Shown one piece after another: positions 38,101 through 46,223 of a stretch of 64,000 nt of DNA. The DNA lies in contig NZ_RZUF01000012.1 of assembly GCF_004005375.1 (NCBI RefSeq), positions 90,860-154,859 on the forward strand, read 5' to 3'. Under the pieces are notes generated by a model. The model made no database searches and was not told the origin of the DNA. It worked only from the letters and a program-made list of their open reading frames with translations. Position 1 is the stretch's first letter, and every line of letters begins with the position of its first letter. This DNA is from Rheinheimera sediminis. Its GTDB lineage: Bacteria; Pseudomonadota; Gammaproteobacteria; Enterobacterales; Alteromonadaceae. A program made the position numbers and the translations under genes.

Positions 38101-38173
38101 CTTCAATATCCGCTGGTCTGGCTTTTTAGGCAAAGCCAGAGTACTGGCGAATAAGGTGATTACGGCGCCTTAG
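35108..38173 (+). CDS. RND efflux permease, second of two
   Basis: 1021-aa AcrB-type transporter starting DHQPLAITRFALTRPVTLCM, with TM4 LMLAVGMLVDNSVVVTES and C-terminal GMLVLMGIVVNNGIVLVDRI. The ATG is at 35108, 4 bp after the previous stop with GAGG before it. One adaptor with two different permeases is the arrangement known from MdtABC-type heteromeric pumps. Substrates cannot be inferred. Confidence 0.93.
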   Translation: MDHQPLAITRFALTRPVTLCMLFLSLLVFGLIASRMLPLEKFPGIDIPEIYVNVPYPNATPSEIERLITRPVEEALATVTGVKKMRSFSREDGAGISLEFNWEEDINTKSIEVRERLDNMRHLLPRDAERVMVYQFNTADMPIFQLRISSDRDLAMAYDLLERVIKRPLERVPGVSRVELYGVDKRQVTIRLDPQRMRNLQVDPAQLLQLLQESNFAMTAGELRNPDESILVKPVGEFVSLDEIRALPIRAGLTLGAVADVILELPKRTEGRHLHQTYAVGMNVFKESNANLVDVSRAAIAVVDAAGKDPAFNGINLFIMDDTAKGVTDSLANLLSSGAIGALLSFGVLYLFLRHIPTTLVVVLSVPVSLAITLGAMYFLGYSLNILSMMGLMLAVGMLVDNSVVVTESIFRERAAHPDIKKATELGVHRVSLAVLAGTATTAIVFLPNIIGQKVDVTVFLEHVAIAITIALGVSLLMALTLIPFLTTKIQQIHSSDNAAPSKVELFYGRCLRWVMRSPKAATGIAFLLLFSIAIPIGAVSGGDEDGGDSGRAFLNYNVQGNYSLAEVEQEVDRMEAYLYQHQEEFEIESVYSYYRANHAISIIMFNDPLIKPVAEIKENIRKNWPQLVRSQPTFGWSDSGGGMQVHLSGPSTEMLTKLAADIVPVISQIEGLEDVRSEVAEGQFEMQILLNNEELQRQGLDASSVAQAVSLALRGSNLRTFRSEDQGEVQLRVLYDEKVSHSPAELAAIPVQVKGNVVIALAQVAELKIAPLLSEIRRFNRQTTLAIGMNMSKELTMDKAKAELTNRLNQLQLPAGYAWSFEGSFQYQDEAQGIMQINMLLAVAMIYLVMAALFESLIMPTAVIGSLLFSFVGVFWAFLFTGTSMGIMGMIGMLVLMGIVVNNGIVLVDRINQLRHESPDAELVPLIIEACEARLRPILMTVSTTVLGLLPLAFGDATIGGGGPSYAPMAIAIIGGLVFSTLTSLLLVPLTYWGLIRFNIRWSGFLGKARVLANKVITAP

Positions 38174-38193
38174 TTGTGCAGTCGTTGGGGGTG

Positions 38194-38221
38194 AAAAGCA
38201 GGCAAACACAGCCTGCTTTTT
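38194..38221 (+). terminator. Terminator of the RND operon
   Basis: AAAAGCAGGC / GCCTGCTTTTT around AAACACA, 20 bp after the stop codon. The region from here to 38437 shows no gene. Confidence 0.8.
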
Positions 38222-38437
38222 ACTTTAGGCTTATGTCTGATCCGCAGCAGCTTGTACTTGAGTAAATCAAAGGACAACCAGCGTACTGCCTGCACAGATT
38301 TTGTCGGCCATAATTTTAGTGATGTCAGAAAAACCTGTTGAAATAGAGGTACGTCAGCGTTAGTTTGGTATGAATAAAGGCCATAAAAAGGCAGAAAAAA
38401 GTTCGACTTGCGAGCGGACGGCCTTCGAAAATGTATT

Positions 38438-38815
38438 GTTATAAGCCATGGAGGCATCAGTGAAAAATCTGGCTATTGGTTTGATTATTGGTATTTTATT
38501 AAGTGCAGCGGTTTTTTATCCTCTTTTAAAGCTTGAACAAGAGAATAAATTTAATTTTGGTCAATCCGATGGGTTTGTAAACGGGCAATGGAAAGCTATT
38601 GAGTCGTTAGAGCCATACTCAGAACAGGTCCCTCCGGGGAAAGAGGTTAAAATTTTGTTCTCCGCTAAAACTTCCGATATCGTTGTTTATGAAGAAAATG
38701 GCTTAAAAGTCATTGGGCTAAGGAAGTAATTGGCTTATAACAAGGCCAGTCACGGCAACGTTTTTTTAGCGGCGGCTTAGCTTTCACTACAAAAGCACGC
38801 TTACTGGCTGCTTTA
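38438..38815 (+). repeat. Cassette-like inverted core sites around a small gene
   Basis: GTTATAAGCC (38438-38447) precedes the small gene and its exact inverse GGCTTATAAC (38732-38741) follows it within 3 bp of the stop. The latter continues AAGGCCAGT, which can pair with ACTGGC near 38803-38808, as in an integron attC site. The expected right core (GTTATAAGCC) is degenerate there. A decayed attC is possible but not proven. Confidence 0.35.
38460..38729 (+). CDS. Small membrane-anchored hypothetical protein
   Basis: 89-aa protein with an N-terminal membrane helix or uncleaved signal (MKNLAIGLIIGILLSAAVFY) and a soluble tail with WKAIESLEPYSEQVPPGKEV. GTG 38460 is chosen because GGAGG ends 5 nt upstream; the ATG at 38448 overlaps that site. 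No family recognised. It lies inside cassette-like core sites, suggesting it was acquired as a unit. Confidence 0.62.
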   Translation: MKNLAIGLIIGILLSAAVFYPLLKLEQENKFNFGQSDGFVNGQWKAIESLEPYSEQVPPGKEVKILFSAKTSDIVVYEENGLKVIGLRK

Positions 38816-38833
38816 TGCACCTCGTAGGCATTT

Positions 38834-39648
38834 TTGAAATCTACAGCAATAAGACAAATAATCGGTTTATTCGGAGTTTTGTTTTTGTTTACGCAGTTAA
38901 TAGGTTCAAATACTACTTTTACAGACAGGGATGCATTGTTAGCCATAGTGTCAGTTGGACTAGAGCGTGTTGACGTTTCGAGATTAAATTTTGTTCGTTC
39001 TGGCGGTGCTTTGAGCGCGAAAGGAGGAGCGAAGTTTAGTTATTCTAAATGAGCGACGAGTGACAAAGCTCAGGGCGCCGCCAGACGAACCCGAAGGGCA
39101 GCGCCTGGCCGGCCTTTCTGCTGCGTTAGCACTCGTTTATGTAGAATAACTACACTGCACTCGCGCTGCCTTGCATAAAAACCGGCCAGACTGCTGCAAA
39201 AATAACCCTGAAACGTCAACACGCTCTAATAGTTTTCTCGTTTATCTTCTTACTTGTTTATTTCTTAACTGGCCGTGAAGTTATTTTAGGTCAAAATGCG
39301 ACACAGCATGAGCGAATCGCTTTAAGTGGTTTGCTAGCTGTTATACCTGCAACATTGTTAGTTGCGCTTCTGCCGGCGGTTAACTTCACTGATAACAATA
39401 TATACATCGACAGCATTCCGACTTATAAAGCTGAATTAAAAAAAACAACATGCTTTTTCAACTTCTGTACATTGGAACTCAAAGATCAAAACCAAGCACT
39501 TTGGCAGTTTTCGACACTTAAGTTTTCAGAAATTAAGGGCGGTTGCTATTTTTTTGACCTAGGAAAGGGGAGGCTGGGTCTTACCTATATGCACAACTTT
39601 TATAGTTGCGAAGAAGTTAAGGCATTTAATGGGTTCAAAGATGTTTAA
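38834..39648 (+). pseudogene. Membrane-protein gene interrupted by a MITE-like element
   Basis: Two open fragments, up to 38962 and from 39227, join in frame when the 264-bp element and one TA are removed. The junction then reads DALLAIVSVGL-IVFSFIFLL. The restored product would be about 182 aa with two or three membrane helices (IIGLFGVLFLFTQLIG, AIVSVGLIVFSFIFLLVYFL, LLAVIPATLLVALLP) and a Cys-rich soluble end (KKTTCFFNFCTLEL, KGGCYFFDLGKG). The start appears to be TTG 38834 and is uncertain. As it stands the protein is truncated after reading into the element. No family recognised. Confidence 0.75.
38963..39226. mobile_element. MITE-like element, family B (264 bp) with TA duplication
   Basis: Terminal inverted repeats are perfect over 17 bp (GAGCGTGTTGACGTTTC and its complement), 19 bp counting the TA duplicated at both sides (38961-38962, 39227-39228). 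TA duplication is characteristic of IS630/Tc1-mariner-type transposition. No transposase is encoded. Two internal inverted repeats (GTTCGTTCTGGCGG with CCGCCAGACGAAC, and CTGGCCGG with CCGGCCAG) would let each half fold. Confidence 0.85.
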
Positions 39649-39873
39649 AAACACCTAAGGATTCAAGCCGTGAATCTTGCTCGTAGTTGGCGTTTTTCTA
39701 GCTAGTTGTCACCATTAGCCGATGTAAGCGGCCAGTGTTTCTGCCTGCTTTGAAGCTGACTACTAAATACTAAATGAATCGTTAAAACATGATGCACTTC
39801 TCAGTTAGGTGGTTTTTAATTCGCGCTGTGGTGGTTTGTTTGGTTAGTCATTAAATTATAAGGATATTTTGAA

Positions 39874-40464
39874 ATGCGAAGCTGCTATTTAGTCTGTTTG
39901 ACGCTACTGCTCTGTAGCCTCTGTAGTCTGGCAACTCAATCTGATGTTACCCAACAACCCAAGCTCGCTGACTACCGGGAAGGCGAAACATGGGTTTGGA
40001 AATACCAGGGCGTAACAACTGCAGGTGAAATACGTGCAGATGGACAAGATAGTAAAAAAATAATCAGCCAAAATGGCGAACTCTTTATGCAAACTGCAGC
40101 TAAGGTCATTCCATTAGCCGCCATTGTCAAACCTGTTCAGAGCAAAACGCCCCGGTATAGCTGGCCTTTACAGGTTGGTAAAAAGTGGACCTTTGAAGAG
40201 CACTGGACAAGTGATGACGGTACGACAGGCGCAACCATTCAGGATGCTGAAGTTTTGTCTTTTAAAGAGGAAACTGTGCCAGCCGGAACCTTTATGGCTT
40301 ACAGCATCAGATACAAGGGCAAGATCACAAACTCCAGAGGGTTCAGTGCCGATACCGAAGATATTCATCTTTATGCTCCCAAGCTGAAAACATTTATTAA
40401 GCTGACTCAGGTGCAAAGTGACTATCTGTATGTCGAGGAACTGATTAAATATTCTGAGGAATAG
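39874..40464 (+). CDS. Secreted hypothetical protein
   Basis: 196-aa exported protein with signal peptide MRSCYLVCLTLLLCSLCSLA. The mature part is beta-rich and Trp-rich (YREGETWVWKYQG, WPLQVGKKWTFEEHW, ETVPAGTFMAYSIRYKG), a pattern seen in many uncharacterised periplasmic proteins. No catalytic motif. Single gene; the flanking gaps 39649-39873 and 40465-40758 show no genes. Confidence 0.72.
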   Translation: MRSCYLVCLTLLLCSLCSLATQSDVTQQPKLADYREGETWVWKYQGVTTAGEIRADGQDSKKIISQNGELFMQTAAKVIPLAAIVKPVQSKTPRYSWPLQVGKKWTFEEHWTSDDGTTGATIQDAEVLSFKEETVPAGTFMAYSIRYKGKITNSRGFSADTEDIHLYAPKLKTFIKLTQVQSDYLYVEELIKYSEE

Positions 40465-40758
40465 AAGCGAAGCCGGTGTTTTCAATTTGCCCGGGCCACG
40501 CACTGTGATCTGCACTTTTGTTCAAGCTTTTTTCCTTCATCAAGACATAGGGTTGTTTCCCGCTTAGGGGTGTTTGCTATTTGATTGTTCAGCTTGATAT
40601 AGCTTTGGTTGTGTGATGTTGAAAATTATTCTTGTATTGATCTGAACAATTTTTTTATAGTAGTAAACACAGTGCTGAAAAATTGAAAATTATCAACTGA
40701 TTACTTGCTCCTACTGCTTAGGCGACCCCGGTAGCTTTAATGATTCATAACAAGGAAA

Positions 40759-41982
40759 ATGATGAATATAAAATTTGGTTTTGTGCTGCTTTGCCTGGCA
40801 CTTTTGGTTTCTGGTTGCACTACAGTAAAAAAAGATCCAACAGCTCTGCCTAAAGGGGTCGTTGTAAATAAATCTGTTCAGGTGCCTAATCCGGTAAAAC
40901 TTCGATACTACATTCCGAAAAGCTCCCTGAACTCCAGATTTTTTGCCAGTTGGCGTGGCTTATGGGTGAACCCTGGCCAAGGTCTTGCGCAGGGTGTTGA
41001 TGCTGCGTTTAAAAGCCATTTTTCAGACTCAGCTTTGGCTCAATTTAATGCAAATGACGATTACGCTTTGCTTGTTGCACTTGCGCCCGAGTGGAAGCCT
41101 GAGAGTGGTGTGTTAAATTTTCAGCTGAACTACAAGGTATTTGACACTAAAGGCAAGTTATTAATGGAAGGCAAAGAGACAGATAAAGCTGACATTGGTG
41201 ACATAGCGCAAACTGCTGCGTTCTTCAATACGGCGCTGAAAACGGCGCAGGTGATTAGCGTAAAAGTGTTAAACACCCTGAAGCCCAGCCTGAGTGGATT
41301 TCCTGAGCTTGCCAAAATAGATCAGGTTGCCAAAGAAGCTATTGCAGATATGAAAAAGCCTGTCAGTACCGGCACAGGTTTTTTCATCAACAAAGATGGC
41401 CAAATCCTGACTGCAGCTCATGTATTGGATGATTGTCTGGTAACAAAAGCGACTTTTGGCCAAAAAGACTCATATGCCACCTTGTCGGCAAATTCTACCT
41501 TACTGGATACCGCTGTTTTAAACAGTGAATTTACTCAGGTGCCATATTTACCTTTAAGGGAAGGCGATGAGACTGTAGTTGGCGAACCTGTTGCTAATGT
41601 GGGCTATCCATTACAGGGAGTGCTGGCGCAAAGTGCAAATTTAACCAGAGGAAATGTTAGTGCCGCAGAAGGTATACCTGGTTCTATGGGACATTTACAA
41701 TTTTCCGCTCCAATTCAGCCTGGTTCAAGTGGTGGACCTATTGTTTCAGACGGGGGGGAATTGTTAGGAATGGCAGTTAGTACCCTGAATGTTACCAACC
41801 TGATAGAAAAGGGCATTGTGCCTCAAAATGTCAATTTTGCATTAAAGCGGCAGCATATTCGTCGTTTTTTGGATAAGCATCAGATCGCTTACAGTAGTTC
41901 AAAGCCAAATTTTAGCGCGGACTTCCGCACTGGCAACGATGCAGCATTGGCGACAGTTGTTAAATTATCCTGCTATCAATAA
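40759..41982 (+). CDS. Trypsin-like serine protease lipoprotein
   Basis: 407-aa lipoprotein (lipobox ALLVSGC). Residues 25-180 form an unrecognised N-terminal domain. A trypsin-like protease domain follows with a full triad: H221 in ILTAAHVLDD, D250 in STLLDTAVL, S324 in QPGSSGGPIV. It resembles the catalytic part of HtrA/DegP but has no PDZ domain. AAGGA precedes the ATG. The next gene starts 10 bp later, so the two form an operon. Confidence 0.85.
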   Translation: MMNIKFGFVLLCLALLVSGCTTVKKDPTALPKGVVVNKSVQVPNPVKLRYYIPKSSLNSRFFASWRGLWVNPGQGLAQGVDAAFKSHFSDSALAQFNANDDYALLVALAPEWKPESGVLNFQLNYKVFDTKGKLLMEGKETDKADIGDIAQTAAFFNTALKTAQVISVKVLNTLKPSLSGFPELAKIDQVAKEAIADMKKPVSTGTGFFINKDGQILTAAHVLDDCLVTKATFGQKDSYATLSANSTLLDTAVLNSEFTQVPYLPLREGDETVVGEPVANVGYPLQGVLAQSANLTRGNVSAAEGIPGSMGHLQFSAPIQPGSSGGPIVSDGGELLGMAVSTLNVTNLIEKGIVPQNVNFALKRQHIRRFLDKHQIAYSSSKPNFSADFRTGNDAALATVVKLSCYQ

Positions 41983-41992
41983 GGACTTTGAA

Positions 41993-42511
41993 ATGAAATA
42001 CAGCCTTGGTTTATTCGCGATCATGTCTTTCGCCGCGCAGGTTAATGCCGCAGATCTGCCCGTCCAGTTTATCTCTATGTTTGACAAAGAACTGGGTATT
42101 GAAGAGCAATTAAAAAAACTACCGCAATTGAAAAATTTAGGCGAAGAGGTCTATGGAACTCCAGTCAAATTATTGGTGACCTATCACGATCAGGGAACTG
42201 CAGGAGGAGATGTGGCCAGCTTTACGTCTTTAATGTTTGCGGCTGGCTCGTTGGGGATTTTGCCTATTGTTGAGAACAATGATTTTGTTGTGTCTTATGA
42301 ATTGAGAATTCATTCAAAATCTATTGCCAATTTTAGTTACAGTATCAATACCACTGAAGCGAAAAATATGTACACCATGGATCATAAGCCGAGCAAAGAG
42401 GTGCTGGACTTTGCGAAGACTACGCCAGCCATGTTTGCAAAGGACTTAGCCTCAGTTTCGGCTTTTAAAGAGCTACAGCAGGAATACGGTTTCTATTTTC
42501 CGGCAAAGTAA
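41993..42511 (+). CDS. Secreted hypothetical protein, partner of the protease
   Basis: 172-aa exported protein with signal peptide MKYSLGLFAIMSFAAQVNAA. No family recognised. The mature part contains VYGTPVKLLVTYHDQGTAGG and a Ser/Asn-rich strand region (RIHSKSIANFSYSINTTEA). ATG 41993 is preceded by AAGGA, 10 bp after the protease stop, so it is probably co-expressed and may be a substrate or partner. That role is inference. Confidence 0.7.
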   Translation: MKYSLGLFAIMSFAAQVNAADLPVQFISMFDKELGIEEQLKKLPQLKNLGEEVYGTPVKLLVTYHDQGTAGGDVASFTSLMFAAGSLGILPIVENNDFVVSYELRIHSKSIANFSYSINTTEAKNMYTMDHKPSKEVLDFAKTTPAMFAKDLASVSAFKELQQEYGFYFPAK

Positions 42512-42571
42512 CAGTGGCCAATCAATGCAGCACATAGTCTGGTACTTGTAAGCGCTAAAATTATAACGAAC

Positions 42572-42603
42572 AGAGCAGAGCTCAGATGCAATGCTCTTTT
42601 TTT
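42572..42603 (+). terminator. Terminator after the protease operon
   Basis: AGAGCA / TGCTCT with a 14-nt loop (containing its own GAGC/GCTC pairing) followed by seven T. Confidence 0.65.
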
Positions 42604-42636
42604 GAAGCGACTGATTGAGTATATTTTTTAACTTAA

Positions 42637-42813
42637 TCAGTTGTTCTTTTCCTGTAATTTCTCCAGCTGCTGCCATAACTCTTCTGCTTCTGCCGTTAAA
42701 TCAGCAAACAGGCGCATATCGCCTTTGCGCTGAGCCAGCATGGCTTGTTCGGCCTTGGCATCGTATTTTTGTCGTAAGGCTTTTACAGGGTCTCGCTTAA
42801 AAAAACTAAACAT
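42637..42813 (-). CDS. DUF6435 family small protein
   Basis: 58-aa protein. It starts MFSFFKRDPVKALRQKY and continues AMLAQRKGDMRLFADLTA and EAEELWQQLEKLQ. This is the DUF6435 pattern: a short conserved gammaproteobacterial protein of charged helices, function unknown. Basic N-terminus, likely helical hairpin. Single gene, convergent with the protease operon. Found by translating the gap by hand. Confidence 0.75.
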   Translation of the reverse strand: MFSFFKRDPVKALRQKYDAKAEQAMLAQRKGDMRLFADLTAEAEELWQQLEKLQEKNN

Positions 42814-42965
42814 GGGATGGGCTCTTTAGGTTGTTGTAGTTCTGTTATATACGACAGAAGGAGAGATTTTGTTCAGTGGGGTACTACAAAAGCTTTATTC
42901 GAAGCGCCTGCCATTGTGTTGCACCACAGGTTTTGAATATTACAAAACCTGTGGTGCCTGTGAGC

Positions 42966-44384
42966 TTAGTTATTGATCCACTGCTGGTTACTGTTGTTAT
43001 GACAGTTGTATTGAATCAGAGCTGCGCCGTCACTTAAGCTCGAGCCCGTGACATCAATACATCTGTTGCTAAAGCGCGAGCGCAGCCGGTAGTGATCCGA
43101 ACCTATGTATTCTCTGCGCCATTGCTGACTACTGTTGCTGCTGCAAGTGCGCTGTACCAGTCTGATGTTATTGGCTGTGCTCTGGCTAGCCAGATCCAGA
43201 CAGAGGCCGCTATGACTGGCTTTTAATCTCATATAACCATTGTCGGTGGCTTCCGGGCGCCATTGCTGATTGGCACCGCTACTGCAGTTGTATTGCTGCA
43301 GCAGGGCACCGGAGCTTTGACTTGCAGCTGGTACATCTATGCATTTACCGCTTAAACGGGATTTTATCCTGCTGCTGTTGGCTTCAAGAAATGCCTGCAT
43401 GGCAGGGCCCGGGCCGCCATTTTGAGTAAAAGCGCCGAGCGAGTATCCTTTCCAGTTCGTATAAGCCTGAGGTTCCCAGTAAAACACTGCTAATCCCATA
43501 GCTGAATTCACTGCAGCCACTTTGGTGATCAGATCTGCCACTATTTGTTTGGCTTGGGCATGATCCCAGGGTACTCCAACTTCAGTCACCATCACTGGAG
43601 TGCCATAAGTGGCCACCATTTCATTCAGAGTAAACAAACAGGCGGCGTTAGCATTTTGCCAGGTATAGCCTGAAGCATTGGTGGGGTAGGCCGAGGCAGC
43701 AATAATGTCGAATTTCGCGCCATTGGTTTTTAAGCCATTAAAAATCCAGCGAAAGTTCTCCACGTTATGGCAATTGGCCAGATGCACCACCACAGGAGTT
43801 GCTGGAAACACGTCCTTGACTGCGTTGTAGCCTGTGTTGGTTAACCATGCATAGTTTTTCATATTCAGCGATGCTCTGCCTTCAGGCCATAGCATACCGT
43901 CATTGGTTTCGTTGCCCACTTGCACCCAATCTGGCGTGATACCGGCGTTACGCAATTGCAGCAAACTGTTGCGGGTATGGCTCCAGACATTGTCCATCAA
44001 TTGTTGCACGTTGTAGCTGGCCCAGGCCGCTGGTTTAGTTTGCTGGCCCGGGTCGGCCCAGCTGTCGCTGTAATGAAAATCGATCATCAGCTTCATACCC
44101 GCGGCTTTTACCCGTTGCGCTTTGGCCAGCACGTCGGTCATACCGTTGTAACCATTTTGCGGATTCACCCAGACCCGCAACCGCACAGCGCTCATGCCGT
44201 GTTGTTTCAGTATAGGGAATAGATCCTGCTGTGTACCATTGCTATTGTAAAACAGATAGCCATTGGCCTCCATTTCGGACAACCAGCTGGTATCGGCGCC
44301 CAACACTACTGCGGCATGGGACTGTGTTGTGAGGAAAAACAGGCAAGCGTAAGCCAGCCCGGCAAAAAGTCGGCGAATTGTCAT
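42966..44384 (-). CDS. Secreted arabinogalactan endo-beta-1,4-galactanase (GH53) with ricin-type lectin domain
   Basis: 472-aa exported enzyme. Signal peptide ends near TQSHA-AVV. The GH53 barrel (about 26-335) has acid/base E159 in DWVQVGNETND and nucleophile E268 in PVMVTEVGVPW. It cleaves beta-1,4-galactan side chains of pectin. A C-terminal ricin B-type lectin/CBM13 domain (about 340-472) has three QxW-type repeats (ANQQWR, SSQQWR, SNQQWI) that bind galactose-like sugars. A LacI-type operator lies about 95 bp upstream. Confidence 0.93.
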   Translation of the reverse strand: MTIRRLFAGLAYACLFFLTTQSHAAVVLGADTSWLSEMEANGYLFYNSNGTQQDLFPILKQHGMSAVRLRVWVNPQNGYNGMTDVLAKAQRVKAAGMKLMIDFHYSDSWADPGQQTKPAAWASYNVQQLMDNVWSHTRNSLLQLRNAGITPDWVQVGNETNDGMLWPEGRASLNMKNYAWLTNTGYNAVKDVFPATPVVVHLANCHNVENFRWIFNGLKTNGAKFDIIAASAYPTNASGYTWQNANAACLFTLNEMVATYGTPVMVTEVGVPWDHAQAKQIVADLITKVAAVNSAMGLAVFYWEPQAYTNWKGYSLGAFTQNGGPGPAMQAFLEANSSRIKSRLSGKCIDVPAASQSSGALLQQYNCSSGANQQWRPEATDNGYMRLKASHSGLCLDLASQSTANNIRLVQRTCSSNSSQQWRREYIGSDHYRLRSRFSNRCIDVTGSSLSDGAALIQYNCHNNSNQQWINN

Positions 44385-44477
44385 AAATTACCCCTGTCGA
44401 TTATTTTGATTTTTGTTGTATGTCTAACCACTTGGTTGTACCAAAGCAGTTGAACGGCTGAAGTTATAGCAGGCAAG

Positions 44478-44489
44478 GTAAACGTTTAC
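44478..44489. promoter_or_regulatory. LacI-family operator upstream of the galactanase gene
   Basis: GTAAACGTTTAC is a perfect palindrome with the central CG typical of LacI/GalR-family operators. It lies 94 bp upstream of the GH53 start codon, and the gene reads away from it. No LacI-type regulator gene is in the window, so control would be in trans. The gap 44490-44838 otherwise holds only the hairpin at 44771-44806. Confidence 0.65.
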
Positions 44490-44770
44490 TAATGGGTTTT
44501 TTATTTTGTTTGCGGTTTTTATATTATGTTTATGAATTATAAAGAAAAATATTTTGTTAAACGATTGCATTTTTGTGGGGGTTAGTGACAGTTACTGTGC
44601 AAGTTTTACAGCTGATTTTAATGGGGACAGACGATAAAATGCTGGCAAAACCGTGGGGCTGCGCATGCTTTTCCTTCGCAGTGAATGGCTGCCTGAAGCG
44701 CGACTCCAAAATTACTGTGCCAAAACTCCAGAGCAGACGAGGTTGAACTCAGAAGGGGGAGCGTATTGAA

Positions 44771-44806
44771 CAATCTGCGCTGGGCCCGAAGGCACAGCGC
44801 AGATTG
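44771..44806. repeat. Strong stem-loop after pntB
   Basis: CAATCTGCGCTG / CAGCGCAGATTG, one mismatch, then GCC/GGC around CGAA. No T-run on either strand. A REP-like or RNA-stabilising hairpin 33 bp after the pntB stop. Confidence 0.5.
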
Positions 44807-44838
44807 ATACCAGTTGGTGCTTTCCAATCGGTGGCTGC

Positions 44839-46218
44839 TTACAGCGCTTTTAGGATGGCATCCACAGTGGCTTTGGCGTCACCAAAACACATTTGAGTGT
44901 TGTCTTTATAAAACAGCGGGTTATTTACACCAGAATAGCCGGTGTTCATCGATCTCTTAAACACAATCACGTTTTGTGCTTTCCAGACTTCCAGCACCGG
45001 CATACCTGCAATTGGGCTGGTTGGATCTTCAGCAGCTGCAGGGTTGACTGTATCGTTAGCACCTATCACCAGTACCGTATCGGTGTCGGAAAAATCGTCA
45101 TTAATTTCATCCATTTCCAGTACTATGTCATAAGGCACTTTGGCCTCAGCCAACAGCACATTCATATGACCGGGCATACGACCAGCCACAGGATGAATGC
45201 CAAAGCGTACTTTTACACCACGGGCTTTGAGTTTCTGGCATATCTCCGCTACCGGATACTGCGCCTGAGCCACGGCCATACCATAACCTGGAGTGATCAC
45301 CACAGAGCTGGAGTTTCTCAGCAAATCCGCTACATCTTCCGCCGAAATTTCGCTGTATTCGCCCTGTTCTTCGTCGCCTGAACTTTGTTTTGCATCCACC
45401 TGACCAAAACCACCTGCGATTACAGAGATAAAGGATCGGTTCATCGCCTTACACATAATGTAGGACAAGATAGCGCCGGAAGAACCCACCAAAGCACCTG
45501 TGACAATCAGCAAGTCGTTGGAGAGCATAAAACCCGCAGCTGCAGCAGCCCAGCCTGAATAAGAGTTCAGCATAGACACCACCACTGGCATATCAGCGCC
45601 ACCAATGGAGGCAACCAGATGTACCCCAAACAGCAAAGCAATCAGCGTCATAATCAGCAGGGCAGGCACAGCGCCATTAAAGCTGACAAAATAAATCAAC
45701 AGTGCTGTAGAGGCGAGTAGTGCCAGTAAATTCAGTTTATGTTTGTGCGGAATACTCAAAGGTTTAGAGCTGGCTATACCCCGAAGCTTGGCAAAAGCGA
45801 TGATAGAACCGGAGAAGGTGACTGCGCCGATAAATACGCCTAAAAACACTTCGGTTAAATGCACTGTTAAGGCTGCACCTTCGGCCTTGTGTGTTTCAAA
45901 GAAACTGTTGTAACCCACCAGTACTGCTGCCAAACCGACAAAACTGTGCAAAATAGCAACCAGTTCAGGCATTTGGGTCATTTCAACTTTCAAAGCCAGT
46001 CTTAAACCTATGGCACCACCTATGGCTAAAGCAATCACTAAAGGCAACATAGCCTCGCTATGTACGCCAGCAATAGTCGCCAAAAGTGCGATCGTCATGC
46101 CTAAAATGCCTAGCCAGTTGCCACGGCGCGCGGTTTCCTGTTGCGACAAACCGGCGAGGCTTGCAATAAAAAACGCGGCAGAAACTATGTAAGCCGCTGT
46201 AATCAATCCTTGTGTCAT
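44839..46218 (-). CDS. pntB: NAD(P) transhydrogenase beta subunit
   Basis: 459-aa inner-membrane subunit of the proton-translocating transhydrogenase that reduces NADP+ with NADH. About nine membrane helices come first ([20 protein letters not shown] onward). The NADP(H)-binding domain III follows with [40 protein letters not shown] and [14 protein letters not shown]. It starts 5 bp after the pntA stop. Confidence 0.96.
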   Translation of the reverse strand: MTQGLITAAYIVSAAFFIASLAGLSQQETARRGNWLGILGMTIALLATIAGVHSEAMLPLVIALAIGGAIGLRLALKVEMTQMPELVAILHSFVGLAAVLVGYNSFFETHKAEGAALTVHLTEVFLGVFIGAVTFSGSIIAFAKLRGIASSKPLSIPHKHKLNLLALLASTALLIYFVSFNGAVPALLIMTLIALLFGVHLVASIGGADMPVVVSMLNSYSGWAAAAAGFMLSNDLLIVTGALVGSSGAILSYIMCKAMNRSFISVIAGGFGQVDAKQSSGDEEQGEYSEISAEDVADLLRNSSSVVITPGYGMAVAQAQYPVAEICQKLKARGVKVRFGIHPVAGRMPGHMNVLLAEAKVPYDIVLEMDEINDDFSDTDTVLVIGANDTVNPAAAEDPTSPIAGMPVLEVWKAQNVIVFKRSMNTGYSGVNNPLFYKDNTQMCFGDAKATVDAILKAL

Positions 46219-46223
46219 GGTTA

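Noticed and set aside
38963..39052. Extension of the membrane-protein frame into the MITE (ERVDVSRLNFVRSGG...)
   Set aside because: These codons belong to the inserted element, so they are not native sequence of the protein.
44618..44827. Minus-strand open frame of about 69 codons downstream of pntB
   Set aside because: It contains the strong hairpin at 44771-44806, lacks a ribosome site and has unlikely composition.
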